NCBI GenBank assembly: GCA_002298915.1 | Contig: DBML01000032.1 | Span: forward strand, 93,179 to 157,178 | DNA from: Clostridium sp. UBA699 | GTDB lineage: Bacteria; Bacillota; Clostridia; Clostridiales; Clostridiaceae | Direction: 5' to 3' | DNA: 64,000 nt | Part shown: positions 55,649 to 64,000 of the stretch, one piece after another | Position numbering within the stretch: position 1 is the first letter of the stretch | Layout of the letters: the number at the start of each line of letters is the position of its first letter | Translations under genes and position numbers: made by a program | Notes under the pieces: generated by a model | What the model was told of the DNA's origin: nothing | What the model saw: the letters and a program-made list of their open reading frames with translations, nothing else | The model's database searches: none

Positions 55649-58600
55649 TTAATCCTGTTTTCTTCCCATGTTGAAAATATCCATCTTGTCGGCTGCTTTT
55701 TCGAAGCCAAGCTTCTTCGTCACGTCTACAAGGGCTTTTACCGTATCGAGCGTTGTGATGACGTCTATATTCTTCTCGATCGCTGATCTTCTTATAATGA
55801 AGCCGTCCCTCTTAGAGTCATTTCCCTTTGTAGGGGTGTTGATAACAAGGTCCACCTCTATATTCTTAATAGCGGTAAGGATGTTTGGTTCCTCTTCGTT
55901 GATACGTCTGATTTCCTTCGCATCGATTCCGTTGCTTGAAAGGAATTCAGCAGTGCCCCTCGTTGAGATGAAGCTGTAGCCAAGGCTGCTCAGTTCCTTA
56001 GCAATAGGAAGGAACTCCTCCTTGTCATGGTCATTAAGAGTAACAAGAACCTTGCCTCTCTTTTTCTCGAGCTGCATTCCTGCCGCCAGGAAGCCTTTGT
56101 ATAGGGCTTCGTCAGCTGTTCTTCCGATTCCAAGAACCTCTCCGGTTGACCTCATCTCAGGTCCAAGAGAAATCTCCACTCCTGGAAGCTTCTGCGTTGA
56201 GAATACCGGCACCTTTACTCCTACCAGATCAGGCTCCTTGTAAATGTCCGTGCCGTAGCCGAGGTCCTTGAGCTTTGATCCGAGCATAACCTTCGTAGCG
56301 AGCTCAACGATCGGAACACCGCTTATCTTTGAGATGTAAGGCACTGTTCGGCTGGCTCTTGGGTTTACCTCTATAACATAGAGTTCATTGTTGAATTCTA
56401 TGAACTGGATGTTTATCATTCCCTTTATGCCGATGGCATTCGCAAGCAGCTTTGTGAACTCCAAAGCCTTCTGCTTGATCGCGGCGGATACGTTCTGCGT
56501 AGGGAACAGCGTTATGCTGTCTCCCGAGTGGACGCCTGCCCTTTCAAGATGCTCCATGACCCCAGGTATGAGCACGTCTTCGCCGTCGCATATGGCGTCG
56601 ACTTCAAGTTCTCTTCCGTTCAGGTACTTGTCTATGAGAACTGGGTTCTTCTTGTCCTTCTCGAAGGCGTTTTCAAGATAGAAAGTGAGCTCCTTGTCGT
56701 CATAAGTGATCTCCATACCCTGTCCTCCGATTACGAAGGACGGTCTTACGAGCACAGGGTAGCCTAGTATTGCTGCTTCCTTTAGCCCTTCCTCAAGTGT
56801 GGAGATTCCTTTTCCCTTTGGCCTCTTTATGTCAAGCTCCTCCAGAAGCTGGTCGAACTGCTCCCTGTCCTCGGCAAGGTCTATCTGCTCGGAGCTTGTC
56901 CCGAGTATCTTGATATCTTTCTCGTACAGGAACTGGGCAAGCTTGATGGCTGTCTGTCCGCCGAACTGCAGTATGACACCGTATGGCATCTCCTTGTCTA
57001 TTATGTTGAGGACATCCTCTTCTGTAAGAGGCTCGAAGTAAAGCTTGTCTGATATGTCGAAGTCGGTGCTTACCGTTTCAGGGTTGTTGTTGATTATAAT
57101 CGTCTCTATGTCGAGCTTCCTGAGCGCTTTAACAGCCTGGACTGATGCGTAGTCGAACTCGACACCCTGCCCTATCCTGATAGGGCCCGAGCCTATTACT
57201 ATAACCTTTTTCCTGTCGCTGACGGTGACCTCGTCATATTCGTTGTACGTCGAGTAGTAGTAAGGTGTTACTGCCTCGAATTCCGCGGCGCAGGTATCAA
57301 CCATATTGTAGACAGGATTGATGTTCCACTCTTTTCTCAGCTTGTATATTTCGTCTGCGCTTGCCTTTAGCAGTTCGCCTATTCCCTTGTCGGCAAAGCC
57401 CATCTTCTTGAGGTCTAGAAGGTATTCCTTCGTAAGTTCCTTGATGGTCTTTGACTTGAGTTCCTCTTCAGTGTCCACGATGTTCTTGATTTTCTTAAGG
57501 AAGAAAATGTCTATACCGGTTACCTGAGAGATCATCTCTATCCTGTAGTTCCTTCTGATCATCTCTGCGACCGCGAAGAGTCTTTCATCGTCAGGTGCGA
57601 TTACGCTCTCCTTGAGCTCCTTGAGGCTGAGCTTTTTCATGCTTGGCTGCTCCAGAGTGAATCTTTTGAGTTCAAGGGACCTTACTCCCTTGAGAAGCGC
57701 CTGCTCAAAGTTGCTTCCTATGGACATTATCTCTCCTGTGGCCATCATTTTTGTTCCCAGCTCCCTGTCGGCACCGAAGAACTTGTCGAAAGGCCACTTC
57801 GGTATCTTTATGACAACGTAGTCCAGGGACGGCTCGAAGCACGCGTATGTCTTCTTCGTAACAGCGTTCTTTATTTCATCAAGGCCGTAGCCCAGAGCGA
57901 TCTTCGCCGCCACCTTGGCTATCGGGTAACCCGTAGCCTTCGACGCAAGCGCAGAGGACCTGCTGACCCTCGGATTTATCTCGATTACTCCGTATTCGAA
58001 GCTGTCAGGGTTTAGGCAGAACTGCACGTTGCAGCCGCCCTCGATCCCTATGGCGTTTATTATATCTATTGAAGCTGTCCTGAGCATCTGGTACTCAACG
58101 TCTGAAAGGGTCTGGCTCGGAGCAACAACTATGCTGTCTCCGGTGTGGATTCCGACAGGGTCTATGTTTTCCATGTTGCATACGGTTATGCAGCTGCCGT
58201 GGGCATCACGCATCACCTCGTACTCAACTTCCTTCCAGCCCTTCACGCTCTTCTCGAGCAGAACCTGGCCGATTGCGCTGAGCTGGAGTCCCTGTCCCAG
58301 GATCACGTTGAGCTCCTCTTCGTTTTCAGCTATGCCGCCGCCTGAACCGCCCAGCGTATAGGCAGGCCTCACGATTACAGGGTATCCTATTTTCCTGGCG
58401 ATGTGCCTTCCTGTTTCCAGGTCGTTGACTATTTCGCTCTCTATGCAAGGCTGGCCGATCTTATTCATTTCAGCCCTGAAGAGCTCCCTGTCCTCGCCTT
58501 TTTTTATGGATTCTATCGAAGTGCCGATAACCTTAACACCGTACTTATCAAGTATACCTGCGTCGTACAGCTCAACAGCCATGTTGAGCCCCGTCTGGCC

Positions 58601-58873
58601 GCCCATGCCTGCTATGAGGCTGTCAGGCCTTTCCTTGGCTATTACCTTTTCCACGAATTCCAGCGTTATCGGTTCGATGTATATCTTGTCAGCTACCTCC
58701 CTGTCGGTCATTATCGTAGCAGGGTTGCTGTTTATGAGCACTACCTCTATTCCCTCTTCCTTCAGGGCTTCACATGCCTGAGTTCCTGAATAGTCGAACT
58801 CTGCTGCCTGGCCTATAACTATCGGGCCCGAGCCTATAACCAATACCTTTTTGATGTTTTCATTCTTAGGCAT
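55649..58873 (-). CDS. carB: Carbamoyl-phosphate synthase large subunit
   Basis: Makes carbamoyl phosphate from ammonia, bicarbonate and two ATP for pyrimidine and arginine synthesis. It has 1074 residues, full length: two homologous ATP-grasp halves (VIGSGPIVIGQAAEFDYSG at about 12-30 and VIGSGPIRIGQGVEFDYAS in the second half) and a C-terminal MGS allosteric domain (about 935-1074). It overlaps carA by one base. Confidence 0.98.
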   Translation of the reverse strand: MPKNENIKKVLVIGSGPIVIGQAAEFDYSGTQACEALKEEGIEVVLINSNPATIMTDREVADKIYIEPITLEFVEKVIAKERPDSLIAGMGGQTGLNMAVELYDAGILDKYGVKVIGTSIESIKKGEDRELFRAEMNKIGQPCIESEIVNDLETGRHIARKIGYPVIVRPAYTLGGSGGGIAENEEELNVILGQGLQLSAIGQVLLEKSVKGWKEVEYEVMRDAHGSCITVCNMENIDPVGIHTGDSIVVAPSQTLSDVEYQMLRTASIDIINAIGIEGGCNVQFCLNPDSFEYGVIEINPRVSRSSALASKATGYPIAKVAAKIALGYGLDEIKNAVTKKTYACFEPSLDYVVIKIPKWPFDKFFGADRELGTKMMATGEIMSIGSNFEQALLKGVRSLELKRFTLEQPSMKKLSLKELKESVIAPDDERLFAVAEMIRRNYRIEMISQVTGIDIFFLKKIKNIVDTEEELKSKTIKELTKEYLLDLKKMGFADKGIGELLKASADEIYKLRKEWNINPVYNMVDTCAAEFEAVTPYYYSTYNEYDEVTVSDRKKVIVIGSGPIRIGQGVEFDYASVQAVKALRKLDIETIIINNNPETVSTDFDISDKLYFEPLTEEDVLNIIDKEMPYGVILQFGGQTAIKLAQFLYEKDIKILGTSSEQIDLAEDREQFDQLLEELDIKRPKGKGISTLEEGLKEAAILGYPVLVRPSFVIGGQGMEITYDDKELTFYLENAFEKDKKNPVLIDKYLNGRELEVDAICDGEDVLIPGVMEHLERAGVHSGDSITLFPTQNVSAAIKQKALEFTKLLANAIGIKGMINIQFIEFNNELYVIEVNPRASRTVPYISKISGVPIVELATKVMLGSKLKDLGYGTDIYKEPDLVGVKVPVFSTQKLPGVEISLGPEMRSTGEVLGIGRTADEALYKGFLAAGMQLEKKRGKVLVTLNDHDKEEFLPIAKELSSLGYSFISTRGTAEFLSSNGIDAKEIRRINEEEPNILTAIKNIEVDLVINTPTKGNDSKRDGFIIRRSAIEKNIDVITTLDTVKALVDVTKKLGFEKAADKMDIFNMGRKQD

Positions 58874-59925
58874 TATTTCACCTCCAAAAACTTGTCGAAA
58901 ATATAGCTTACATCCTTAGGGCCTGGGCAGGCTTCAGGATGGAACTGGACGCAGTATATCGGGAGCGTGTTGTGCCTCATTCCCTCAACGGTGCCGTCGT
59001 TCATGCTGATGTGCGTAACCGAGGTATCCGCAGGCATTTCGCTCACGTAGTATCCGTGGTTGTGGGTGGTGATGTATACCCTGTTCTCCTCGAGGTCCTT
59101 TACAGGGTGGTTGCATCCCCTGTGCCCGAACTTGAGCCTGCTCGTTTTTCCGCCTAGAGCAAGGGCCAGAAGCTGGTGCCCAAGGCATATTCCAACTATC
59201 GGCTGCTTAACCTCTATAAACTTCTTGACGTTTTTGACGATTTCGGTAAGCTCCTCAGGATCTCCAGGCCCGTTTGACAGGAACACCAGGTCCGGATTGA
59301 CGCTCATTACCTCTTCGAAGGTTGCATCCTGCGGGAACACAGTCATCCTGCAGCCTCTCTTCTTGAATGACCTCAGTATGTTCGTCTTGATTCCAAAATC
59401 CATGACTGCTACGTGAGTGCCGTTCCCCGGGATCTCGTACACCTTGTCTGTGGACACTATGCTTACCGCATCCTTGTTGCTGAATGCTTCAAGCTTCTCC
59501 TTTACGTATGACTCGCTGAGGTTCTCTTCAAGGGTAATTATGCCCTTCATGGTTCCGTTGTCCCTGAGCACCTTCGTCAGAGCCCTTGTGTCCACCTTCT
59601 CTATTGCCATTATCTTATGGTTTCTGAGGTAGTCCTCCAAATCCATCTCGCATCTGAAATTGTTGGGATATTTGCATGCTTCCCTTACAATGAAACCCCT
59701 GACCTTTGCTGATCCCGACTCTGTATCGTCAAGATTCAAGCCGTAGTTGCCTATAAGAGGGTATGTCATTGTTACTATCTGGCCGTAGTAGGATGGATCT
59801 GTAAGGACCTCCTGGTAGCCGGTCATGCCAGTATTGAAGACAACCTCGCCGACAGTTTCCTTCAAATATCCAAAAGCTTCTCCTTCAAAAACGCGCCCAT
59901 TCTCCAAAATAAGTTTTGCTTTCAT
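58873..59925 (-). CDS. carA: Carbamoyl-phosphate synthase small subunit (glutaminase)
   Basis: Class I glutamine amidotransferase subunit supplying ammonia to CarB. It has 350 residues: N-terminal CPSase domain (ENGRVFEGEAFG onward) and C-terminal GATase with nucleophile GICLGHQLLALA (Cys about 245) and catalytic His/Glu in FHPEACPGP. AGGAGG precedes the ATG. The leader upstream carries a PyrR-type hairpin and a terminator-like hairpin, so expression probably responds to pyrimidine supply. Confidence 0.97.
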   Translation of the reverse strand: MKAKLILENGRVFEGEAFGYLKETVGEVVFNTGMTGYQEVLTDPSYYGQIVTMTYPLIGNYGLNLDDTESGSAKVRGFIVREACKYPNNFRCEMDLEDYLRNHKIMAIEKVDTRALTKVLRDNGTMKGIITLEENLSESYVKEKLEAFSNKDAVSIVSTDKVYEIPGNGTHVAVMDFGIKTNILRSFKKRGCRMTVFPQDATFEEVMSVNPDLVFLSNGPGDPEELTEIVKNVKKFIEVKQPIVGICLGHQLLALALGGKTSRLKFGHRGCNHPVKDLEENRVYITTHNHGYYVSEMPADTSVTHISMNDGTVEGMRHNTLPIYCVQFHPEACPGPKDVSYIFDKFLEVK

Positions 59926-59944
59926 ACATTCAACCTCCTAATAC

Positions 59945-60106
59945 AAAATAAAAGGACAGCAAAAGAATAATACAATTATCCTAATGCCATCCTAAATATA
60001 TCTCAGGGATCATATCAAATTTTTCAATTTTTATTTGCTTAACACAAAAAACAGTACTCATTCCATATACCCCTTTCTGGCCTCACAGGACCAATTTAAA
60101 GATTCT
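59945..60106 (-). promoter_or_regulatory. PyrR-type attenuator leader of carAB
   Basis: The minus-strand RNA has GGTCCTGTGAGGCC (60092-60079), matching the PyrR binding-loop pattern (UCCNGNGAGG loop on a GGYC stem, followed by AGAAAGG as in Bacillus pyr leaders). Downstream, GGATGGCA (59992-59985) and TGCTGTCC (59961-59954) close a long hairpin with an inner stem, followed by TTTTATTTT just before the carA ribosome-binding site. This fits PyrR-controlled termination. The antiterminator pairing was not resolved. Confidence 0.65.
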
Positions 60107-60113
60107 ACATTAG

Positions 60114-60142
60114 AGTTTAAGATATAGAAGCTCCAATGTCAA
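60114..60142 (-). promoter_or_regulatory. Promoter of carAB
   Basis: Minus-strand TTGACA (60137-60142), 17-base spacer, TAAACT (60114-60119). Transcription would start about 15 bases before the PyrR-type hairpin. Confidence 0.75.
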
Positions 60143-60184
60143 ACTGAATTTTATTTTGCCCGTCAAATTTCTTTTTATGCAGGA

Positions 60185-60208
60185 GCCCCGCAGCAATTTC
60201 TGCGGGGC
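60185..60208 (-). terminator. Terminator after eno
   Basis: GCCCCGCAG / CTGCGGGGC stem (9 bp) with a 6-base loop, 15 bases past the eno stop. The T tract is poor but the stem is very strong. Confidence 0.7.
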
Positions 60209-60223
60209 AGTCATCAACCAACT

Positions 60224-61519
60224 TTATTTCTTTATGTTGTAGAATGCGTCCAGACCGCGGTATTCTCCCATCGATCCCAGCTCCTCCTCAATCCTTATGA
60301 GCTGGTTGTATTTTGCAACCCTCTCGCTTCTTGTAGGTGCTCCGGTCTTGATCTGTCCGGCGTTAACCGCGACAACGAGGTCAGCTATTGTAGTATCCTC
60401 AGTCTCTCCAGACCTGTGCGATATTACTGCCGTGTATCCGGCTCTGGCCGCCATCTCTATGGCGTTCAGCGTCTCTGTGAGCGTTCCGATCTGGTTGAGC
60501 TTTATGAGGATCGAGTTTGCAGTTCCCTTCTCTATTCCCCTCTTGAGCCTTTGTGTGTTTGTTACGAAGAGATCGTCTCCCACTATCTGGATCTTGCTGC
60601 CCAGCTTTTCGGTCATGAGCTTCCAGCCGTCCCAGTCTTCCTCTGCCATTCCGTCCTCGATAGATATTATAGGGTACTTCTCAACCAAAGCAGCGTAGTA
60701 GTCTACCATCTCCGCCGATGAAAGTATCTTGCCTTCGCTTGCTAGGTTGTATTTTCCGTCTTCGAAGAACTCCGAGGATGCAGGGTCGAGAGCTATGAAT
60801 ATGTCCTTTCCAGGTACGTAACCTGCCTTCTCTATAGCCTCAACGATGACCTGAATTGCCTCCTCGTTGCTCTTGAGGTCTGGCGCGAAGCCGCCCTCGT
60901 CGCCAACGCCTGTTGCGTAGCCCTTTGACTTGAGGATAGCTTTGAGCGCCATGTAAACCTCAGCGCAGTATCTCTGGGCTTCGCTGAAGGAAGGTGCTCC
61001 TGCAGGCATTATCATGAACTCCTGAAGATCCACGTTGTTATCAGCATGCTTTCCTCCGTTTATGATGTTCATCATAGGCACTGGAAGGACTTTTGCGTTT
61101 ACTCCGCCGATGTACTGGTAGAGTCCCAGCCCAAGGCTTTCAGCGGCAGCCTTAGCGCATGCAAGGGACACCCCGAGGATCGCGTTTGCTCCGAATCTGC
61201 CCTTGTTGTCTGTTCCGTCGAGCTTTATCATTGTGCTGTCTATGAGTACCTGGTCGAACACGTTGAGGCCTATGAGAGCTTTCGCTATATGCTCGTTCAC
61301 GTTCTCGACAGCCTTGAGGACTCCTTTTCCGCCGAACTTGGCCTTGTCTCCGTCTCTGAGCTCTACAGCCTCGAACATCCCTGTGGAGGCTCCTGATGGC
61401 ACTCCAGCCCTTCCTACTGTGCCGTCTTCGAGGACTACGTCAACCTCTATCGTAGGCATGCACCTTGAATCCATTATCTGCCTTGCTTTTACTTCTACTA
61501 TTTCAATAACATTTCTCAT
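60224..61519 (-). CDS. eno: Enolase
   Basis: Converts 2-phosphoglycerate to phosphoenolpyruvate. It has 431 residues with VPSGASTGMFEAVELRDGD (about 40-58), the catalytic Glu/Lys region, GDDLFVTN (metal Asp) and SHRSGETEDTTIADL (about 366-380). One oddity: the nearly invariant N-terminal DSRGNPT is DSRCMPT here (Cys20, Met21). The active-site loops are otherwise normal. Last gene of the gap-pgk-tpiA-eno cluster. Confidence 0.96.
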   Translation of the reverse strand: MRNVIEIVEVKARQIMDSRCMPTIEVDVVLEDGTVGRAGVPSGASTGMFEAVELRDGDKAKFGGKGVLKAVENVNEHIAKALIGLNVFDQVLIDSTMIKLDGTDNKGRFGANAILGVSLACAKAAAESLGLGLYQYIGGVNAKVLPVPMMNIINGGKHADNNVDLQEFMIMPAGAPSFSEAQRYCAEVYMALKAILKSKGYATGVGDEGGFAPDLKSNEEAIQVIVEAIEKAGYVPGKDIFIALDPASSEFFEDGKYNLASEGKILSSAEMVDYYAALVEKYPIISIEDGMAEEDWDGWKLMTEKLGSKIQIVGDDLFVTNTQRLKRGIEKGTANSILIKLNQIGTLTETLNAIEMAARAGYTAVISHRSGETEDTTIADLVVAVNAGQIKTGAPTRSERVAKYNQLIRIEEELGSMGEYRGLDAFYNIKK

Positions 61520-61524
61520 TATTC

Positions 61525-62274
61525 CTACACTCCTTTTATTATTTCTGCGAAATCTGCTGCTTTTAGGCTTGCTCCGCCTACAAGGGCACCGTCGATTTCC
61601 GGCTGTGCCATCTGTGCTTTGATAGTATCCGGCTTTACAGATCCGCCGTACTGGATGCGTGTTTTTTCTGCTGTTCTGCTTCCGTACATCCCTGCTATCA
61701 GCGCTCTGATGTAGGCAATGGCATTGTTTGCCTGCTCATCGGTCGCCGTTTTGCCTGTGCCTATGGCCCATACCGGCTCATAAGCAACTACAAGCTTTTC
61801 TACCTGTTTCTTTTCAAGCCCCTTGAGACCGATCTTTATCTGCATTCCGAGCACTTCCTCTGTTATGCCTTCTTCCATCTCTGAAAGGGTCTCTCCGCAG
61901 CACACGATCGGGACAAGCCCGTGACTGAAGGCTGTTTTGATTTTCTTGTTAACGGCTTCGTCAGTTTCGCCGAAGTACTGCCTTCTCTCGCTGTGGCCGA
62001 GGATTACGTAGCTGACTTCAAGCTCTTTTAGCATGGCTGCCGACACTTCGCCGGTGAATGCCCCGCTTTCCTCGAAGTGCATATTCTGTGCTCCGACCTT
62101 TATGTTCGTGCCGTGGAGCGCCTTAGCAACCTCCATGAGCTGAACAAAGGAAGGGCATACAACCACTTCGCATTCCGCATCTGCGGCCAGGGATTTGAGC
62201 TCCTCCACCAGGGCAAGAGCCTCGCCCATCGTGTTATTCATTTTCCAGTTTCCTGCAATTATAGGTTTTCTCAT
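61525..62274 (-). CDS. tpiA: Triosephosphate isomerase
   Basis: Interconverts dihydroxyacetone phosphate and glyceraldehyde 3-phosphate. It is a 249-residue TIM barrel with GNWKMNNTMGEA (Lys), GHSERRQYFGE (His about 95) and AYEPVWAIGTGK (catalytic Glu about 166). Start MRKPIIAGNWKM. It lies between pgk and eno. Confidence 0.97.
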   Translation of the reverse strand: MRKPIIAGNWKMNNTMGEALALVEELKSLAADAECEVVVCPSFVQLMEVAKALHGTNIKVGAQNMHFEESGAFTGEVSAAMLKELEVSYVILGHSERRQYFGETDEAVNKKIKTAFSHGLVPIVCCGETLSEMEEGITEEVLGMQIKIGLKGLEKKQVEKLVVAYEPVWAIGTGKTATDEQANNAIAYIRALIAGMYGSRTAEKTRIQYGGSVKPDTIKAQMAQPEIDGALVGGASLKAADFAEIIKGV

Positions 62275-62294
62275 GACTATCTCTCCCTGCTTAC

Positions 62295-63491
62295 TTACTT
62301 GTCGTTCAGTGCTGCTATTCCTGGCAGGACCTTTCCTTCGAGGAACTCGAGTGAAGCTCCTCCTCCTGTTGATATGTGTGACATGCTACTGCCGTAACCG
62401 AGCTGGTTTACTGCTGCCGCGCTGTCCCCTCCTCCGATTATCGTCACCGCATCTGTTTCAGACAACGCTTTCGCAATTGCCTTTGTGCCCGCGGCGAACT
62501 TTTCGAATTCGAACACCCCTACAGGTCCGTTCCATATCACAGTTTTGGCGTTTTTCACAGCGTCAGTGAAAATAGCGACAGTTTTAGGTCCGATGTCAAG
62601 CCCCATAAAGCCGTCCGGAATATTGGCATCCTCCGTTATTACAGCCTCAGCATTGGCATCGAACTTGTCAGCGATGACGCAGTCAACTGGTAGAAGGAAT
62701 GATACGCCTTTCTCTTCCGCTTTGGCTATCATCTCCTTAGCGTATCCGATCCTGTCTTCCTCAAGCAGAGAGTTTCCGATGGTGTTTCCAAGCGCCTTTG
62801 AGAAAGTGTAGCTCATGCCGCCGCCGATGATTATTGTGTCGACCTTCTCCAGAAGGTTGTTGATCACATTTATCTTGTCGGATACCTTAGCGCCACCAAG
62901 GATAGCTACGAAAGGCCTAGCAGGATTTGAAACCGCTTCCCCCAGGAACTTGAGCTCCTTCTGGATAAGGAATCCGCATACAGCTGTGGTCAGGAAATGG
63001 GTAACCCCTTCGGTGGAGCAGTGCGCCCTGTGGGCTGAGCCGAAGGCGTCGTTCACGTAGATCTCCGCAAGGGCTGCAAGCTCCTTTGAGAAGGCAGGGT
63101 CGTTCTTAGTCTCCTCTTTCCTGTACCTCGTGTTCTCGAGCAATACGACGTCTCCGTCTTTCATTTCATTTACTGCCTTTTTTGCGTTTTCACCTGCTAC
63201 GTTGATGTCTGCAGCGAAAACAACCTCTTTCCCGAGAAGCTCCGAAAGCCTCGCAGCGACAGGTTTCAGGGAAAGCTCCGGAACCGGTTCTCCCTTAGGT
63301 TTTCCAAGATGTGAGCAGAGTATTACCATCGCTCCGTTTTCTATAAGGTATTTAATAGTGGGGAGCGAACCGACGAGCCTGTTTTCATCTGTTATTTTCC
63401 CTTCCTTGAGCGGAACGTTGAAGTCGCAGCGCACAAGAACCTTTTTGCCTTTAACCTGTATGTCCTCGACAGTTTTCTTGTTGTATTCCAT
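62295..63491 (-). CDS. pgk: Phosphoglycerate kinase
   Basis: Makes ATP and 3-phosphoglycerate from 1,3-bisphosphoglycerate. It has 398 residues with VLVRCDFNVPLKEGKIT (about 18-34), SHLGKPKG, the hinge and ILGGAKVSDKI, and a C-terminal GGGDSAAAVNQLG nucleotide loop. It lies 11 bases after gap in the glycolytic operon. Confidence 0.97.
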   Translation of the reverse strand: MEYNKKTVEDIQVKGKKVLVRCDFNVPLKEGKITDENRLVGSLPTIKYLIENGAMVILCSHLGKPKGEPVPELSLKPVAARLSELLGKEVVFAADINVAGENAKKAVNEMKDGDVVLLENTRYRKEETKNDPAFSKELAALAEIYVNDAFGSAHRAHCSTEGVTHFLTTAVCGFLIQKELKFLGEAVSNPARPFVAILGGAKVSDKINVINNLLEKVDTIIIGGGMSYTFSKALGNTIGNSLLEEDRIGYAKEMIAKAEEKGVSFLLPVDCVIADKFDANAEAVITEDANIPDGFMGLDIGPKTVAIFTDAVKNAKTVIWNGPVGVFEFEKFAAGTKAIAKALSETDAVTIIGGGDSAAAVNQLGYGSSMSHISTGGGASLEFLEGKVLPGIAALNDK

Positions 63492-63502
63492 CCCTTCACT
63501 CC

Positions 63503-64000
63503 TTAAAGCTTGTCAGCTACGAATTTTGTGAGGTCTGCAAGCCTCTGTGAGTATCCGAATTCGTTGTCGTACCATGAAAGGACTTTGACCAGCTTAGGTC
63601 CTATGACCATCGTCGAAAGCGCGTCTATTATCGAGGATCTTGCGTCGCCCTTGAAATCTACCGATACGAGAGGCTCTTCGCAGAATCCGAGTATTCCCTT
63701 GAGTTCACCTTCTGAAGCTTTCTTGAGAGCCGCGTTGACTTCTTCCTTTGTGACTTCCTTGCCGAGCTCGCATACGAGGTCCGTGCAGGATACTGTTGGG
63801 GTAGGTACCCTTAGCGCCATCCCGTTGAGCTTGCCCTTGAGCTGCGGAAGCACAAGCGAAACCGCCTTCGCTGCGCCTGTTGTTGTAGGTATCATGGATA
63901 CTGCTGCTGCCCTTGCCCTTCTCAGGTCGCTGTGCGGCATGTCGAGTATCTTCTGGTCGTTGGTGTAGGAGTGTATTGTTGTCATGAGTCCGTTCACTAT
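63503..64000 (-). CDS. gap: Glyceraldehyde-3-phosphate dehydrogenase, C-terminal part (5' end outside window)
   Basis: About 165 C-terminal residues are visible, opening in the catalytic domain just past the active-site Cys: MTTIHSYTNDQ (catalytic His), RRARAAAVSMIPTTTGAAKA, LNGMALRVPTPTVSCTDL and the terminal SWYDNEFGYSQRL. The N-terminal NAD-binding domain lies beyond base 64000, so cofactor type cannot be read. First visible gene of the glycolytic operon. Confidence 0.95.
   Translation of the reverse strand: MVNGLMTTIHSYTNDQKILDMPHSDLRRARAAAVSMIPTTTGAAKAVSLVLPQLKGKLNGMALRVPTPTVSCTDLVCELGKEVTKEEVNAALKKASEGELKGILGFCEEPLVSVDFKGDARSSIIDALSTMVIGPKLVKVLSWYDNEFGYSQRLADLTKFVADKL

Noticed and set aside
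55668..58789. Numerous plus-strand open frames opposite carB
   Set aside because: Antisense shadows of a conserved 1074-residue enzyme; composition is not protein-like.
1..64000. Search for tRNA, rRNA, CRISPR, insertion sequence or prophage
   Set aside because: No cloverleaf-like gene, rRNA core, regularly spaced repeat, transposase, integrase or phage gene was seen.

Overview
This window looks like a contiguous piece of a Bacillota (class Clostridia) chromosome. It shows strong Shine-Dalgarno sites, frequent GTG and TTG starts, TTGACA/TATAAT-type promoters with 17-18 base spacers, intrinsic terminators, and Firmicutes gene orders (rplS-lepB-rbgA-rnhB; acpP-rnc-smc-ftsY-ylxM-ffh-rpsP-khpA-rimM-trmD; priA-def-fmt-rsmB-rlmN-prpC-prkC-rsgA-rpe-thiN; remA-gmk-rpoZ-coaBC). 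Phosphotransacetylase plus acetate kinase point to acetate-forming fermentation. I cannot name a species from this window. I see no rRNA, tRNA, insertion sequence, prophage or CRISPR array.

Layout. Positions 1-16807 are almost entirely on the minus strand: ribosome maturation and SRP genes, smc, RNase III, acyl carrier protein and PlsX, L32 with its DUF177 partner, then ackA and pta. A plus-strand tmcAL (16962-18155) diverges from pta. From 18207 to 24000 come coaD, rsmD, recG, fakA and an Asp23 protein (minus), then rpmB (plus). Positions 24403-26517 are accessory: a Blc-type lipocalin with paired palindromic sites at its promoter, and a DUF348-G5-3D wall protein with a long structured leader. 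Positions 26533-41257 are a second dense minus-strand housekeeping block covering translation, the PASTA kinase and phosphatase pair, PriA, CoaBC, omega and RemA. Positions 41417-43581 (plus) hold a radical SAM / DUF4130 pair linked to DNA repair. Positions 43583-48135 hold a TrmB-type regulator and HAD phosphatase divergent from a monoglyceride-lipase-like hydrolase and glycerol kinase. Positions 49181-54182 are an eight-gene minus operon mixing envelope lipoproteins, two small or unknown proteins, DUF503, an atypical lactate/malate dehydrogenase, a thioesterase and an EamA transporter. The right end holds carAB with a PyrR-type attenuator leader and the glycolytic cluster gap-pgk-tpiA-eno.

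Points most worth attention: the three-way-junction leader before the 3D-domain gene; the lipocalin promoter with two palindromes 50 bases apart; the radical SAM / DUF4130 pair; a promoter whose spacer is the reverse complement of the downstream Shine-Dalgarno site; a 19-bp hairpin directly before the RNase III gene; a dehydrogenase altered at both its substrate and cofactor determinants; and three genes of 32-51 codons with clear translation signals. These are readings of sequence only; no alignment, folding or database search was run.
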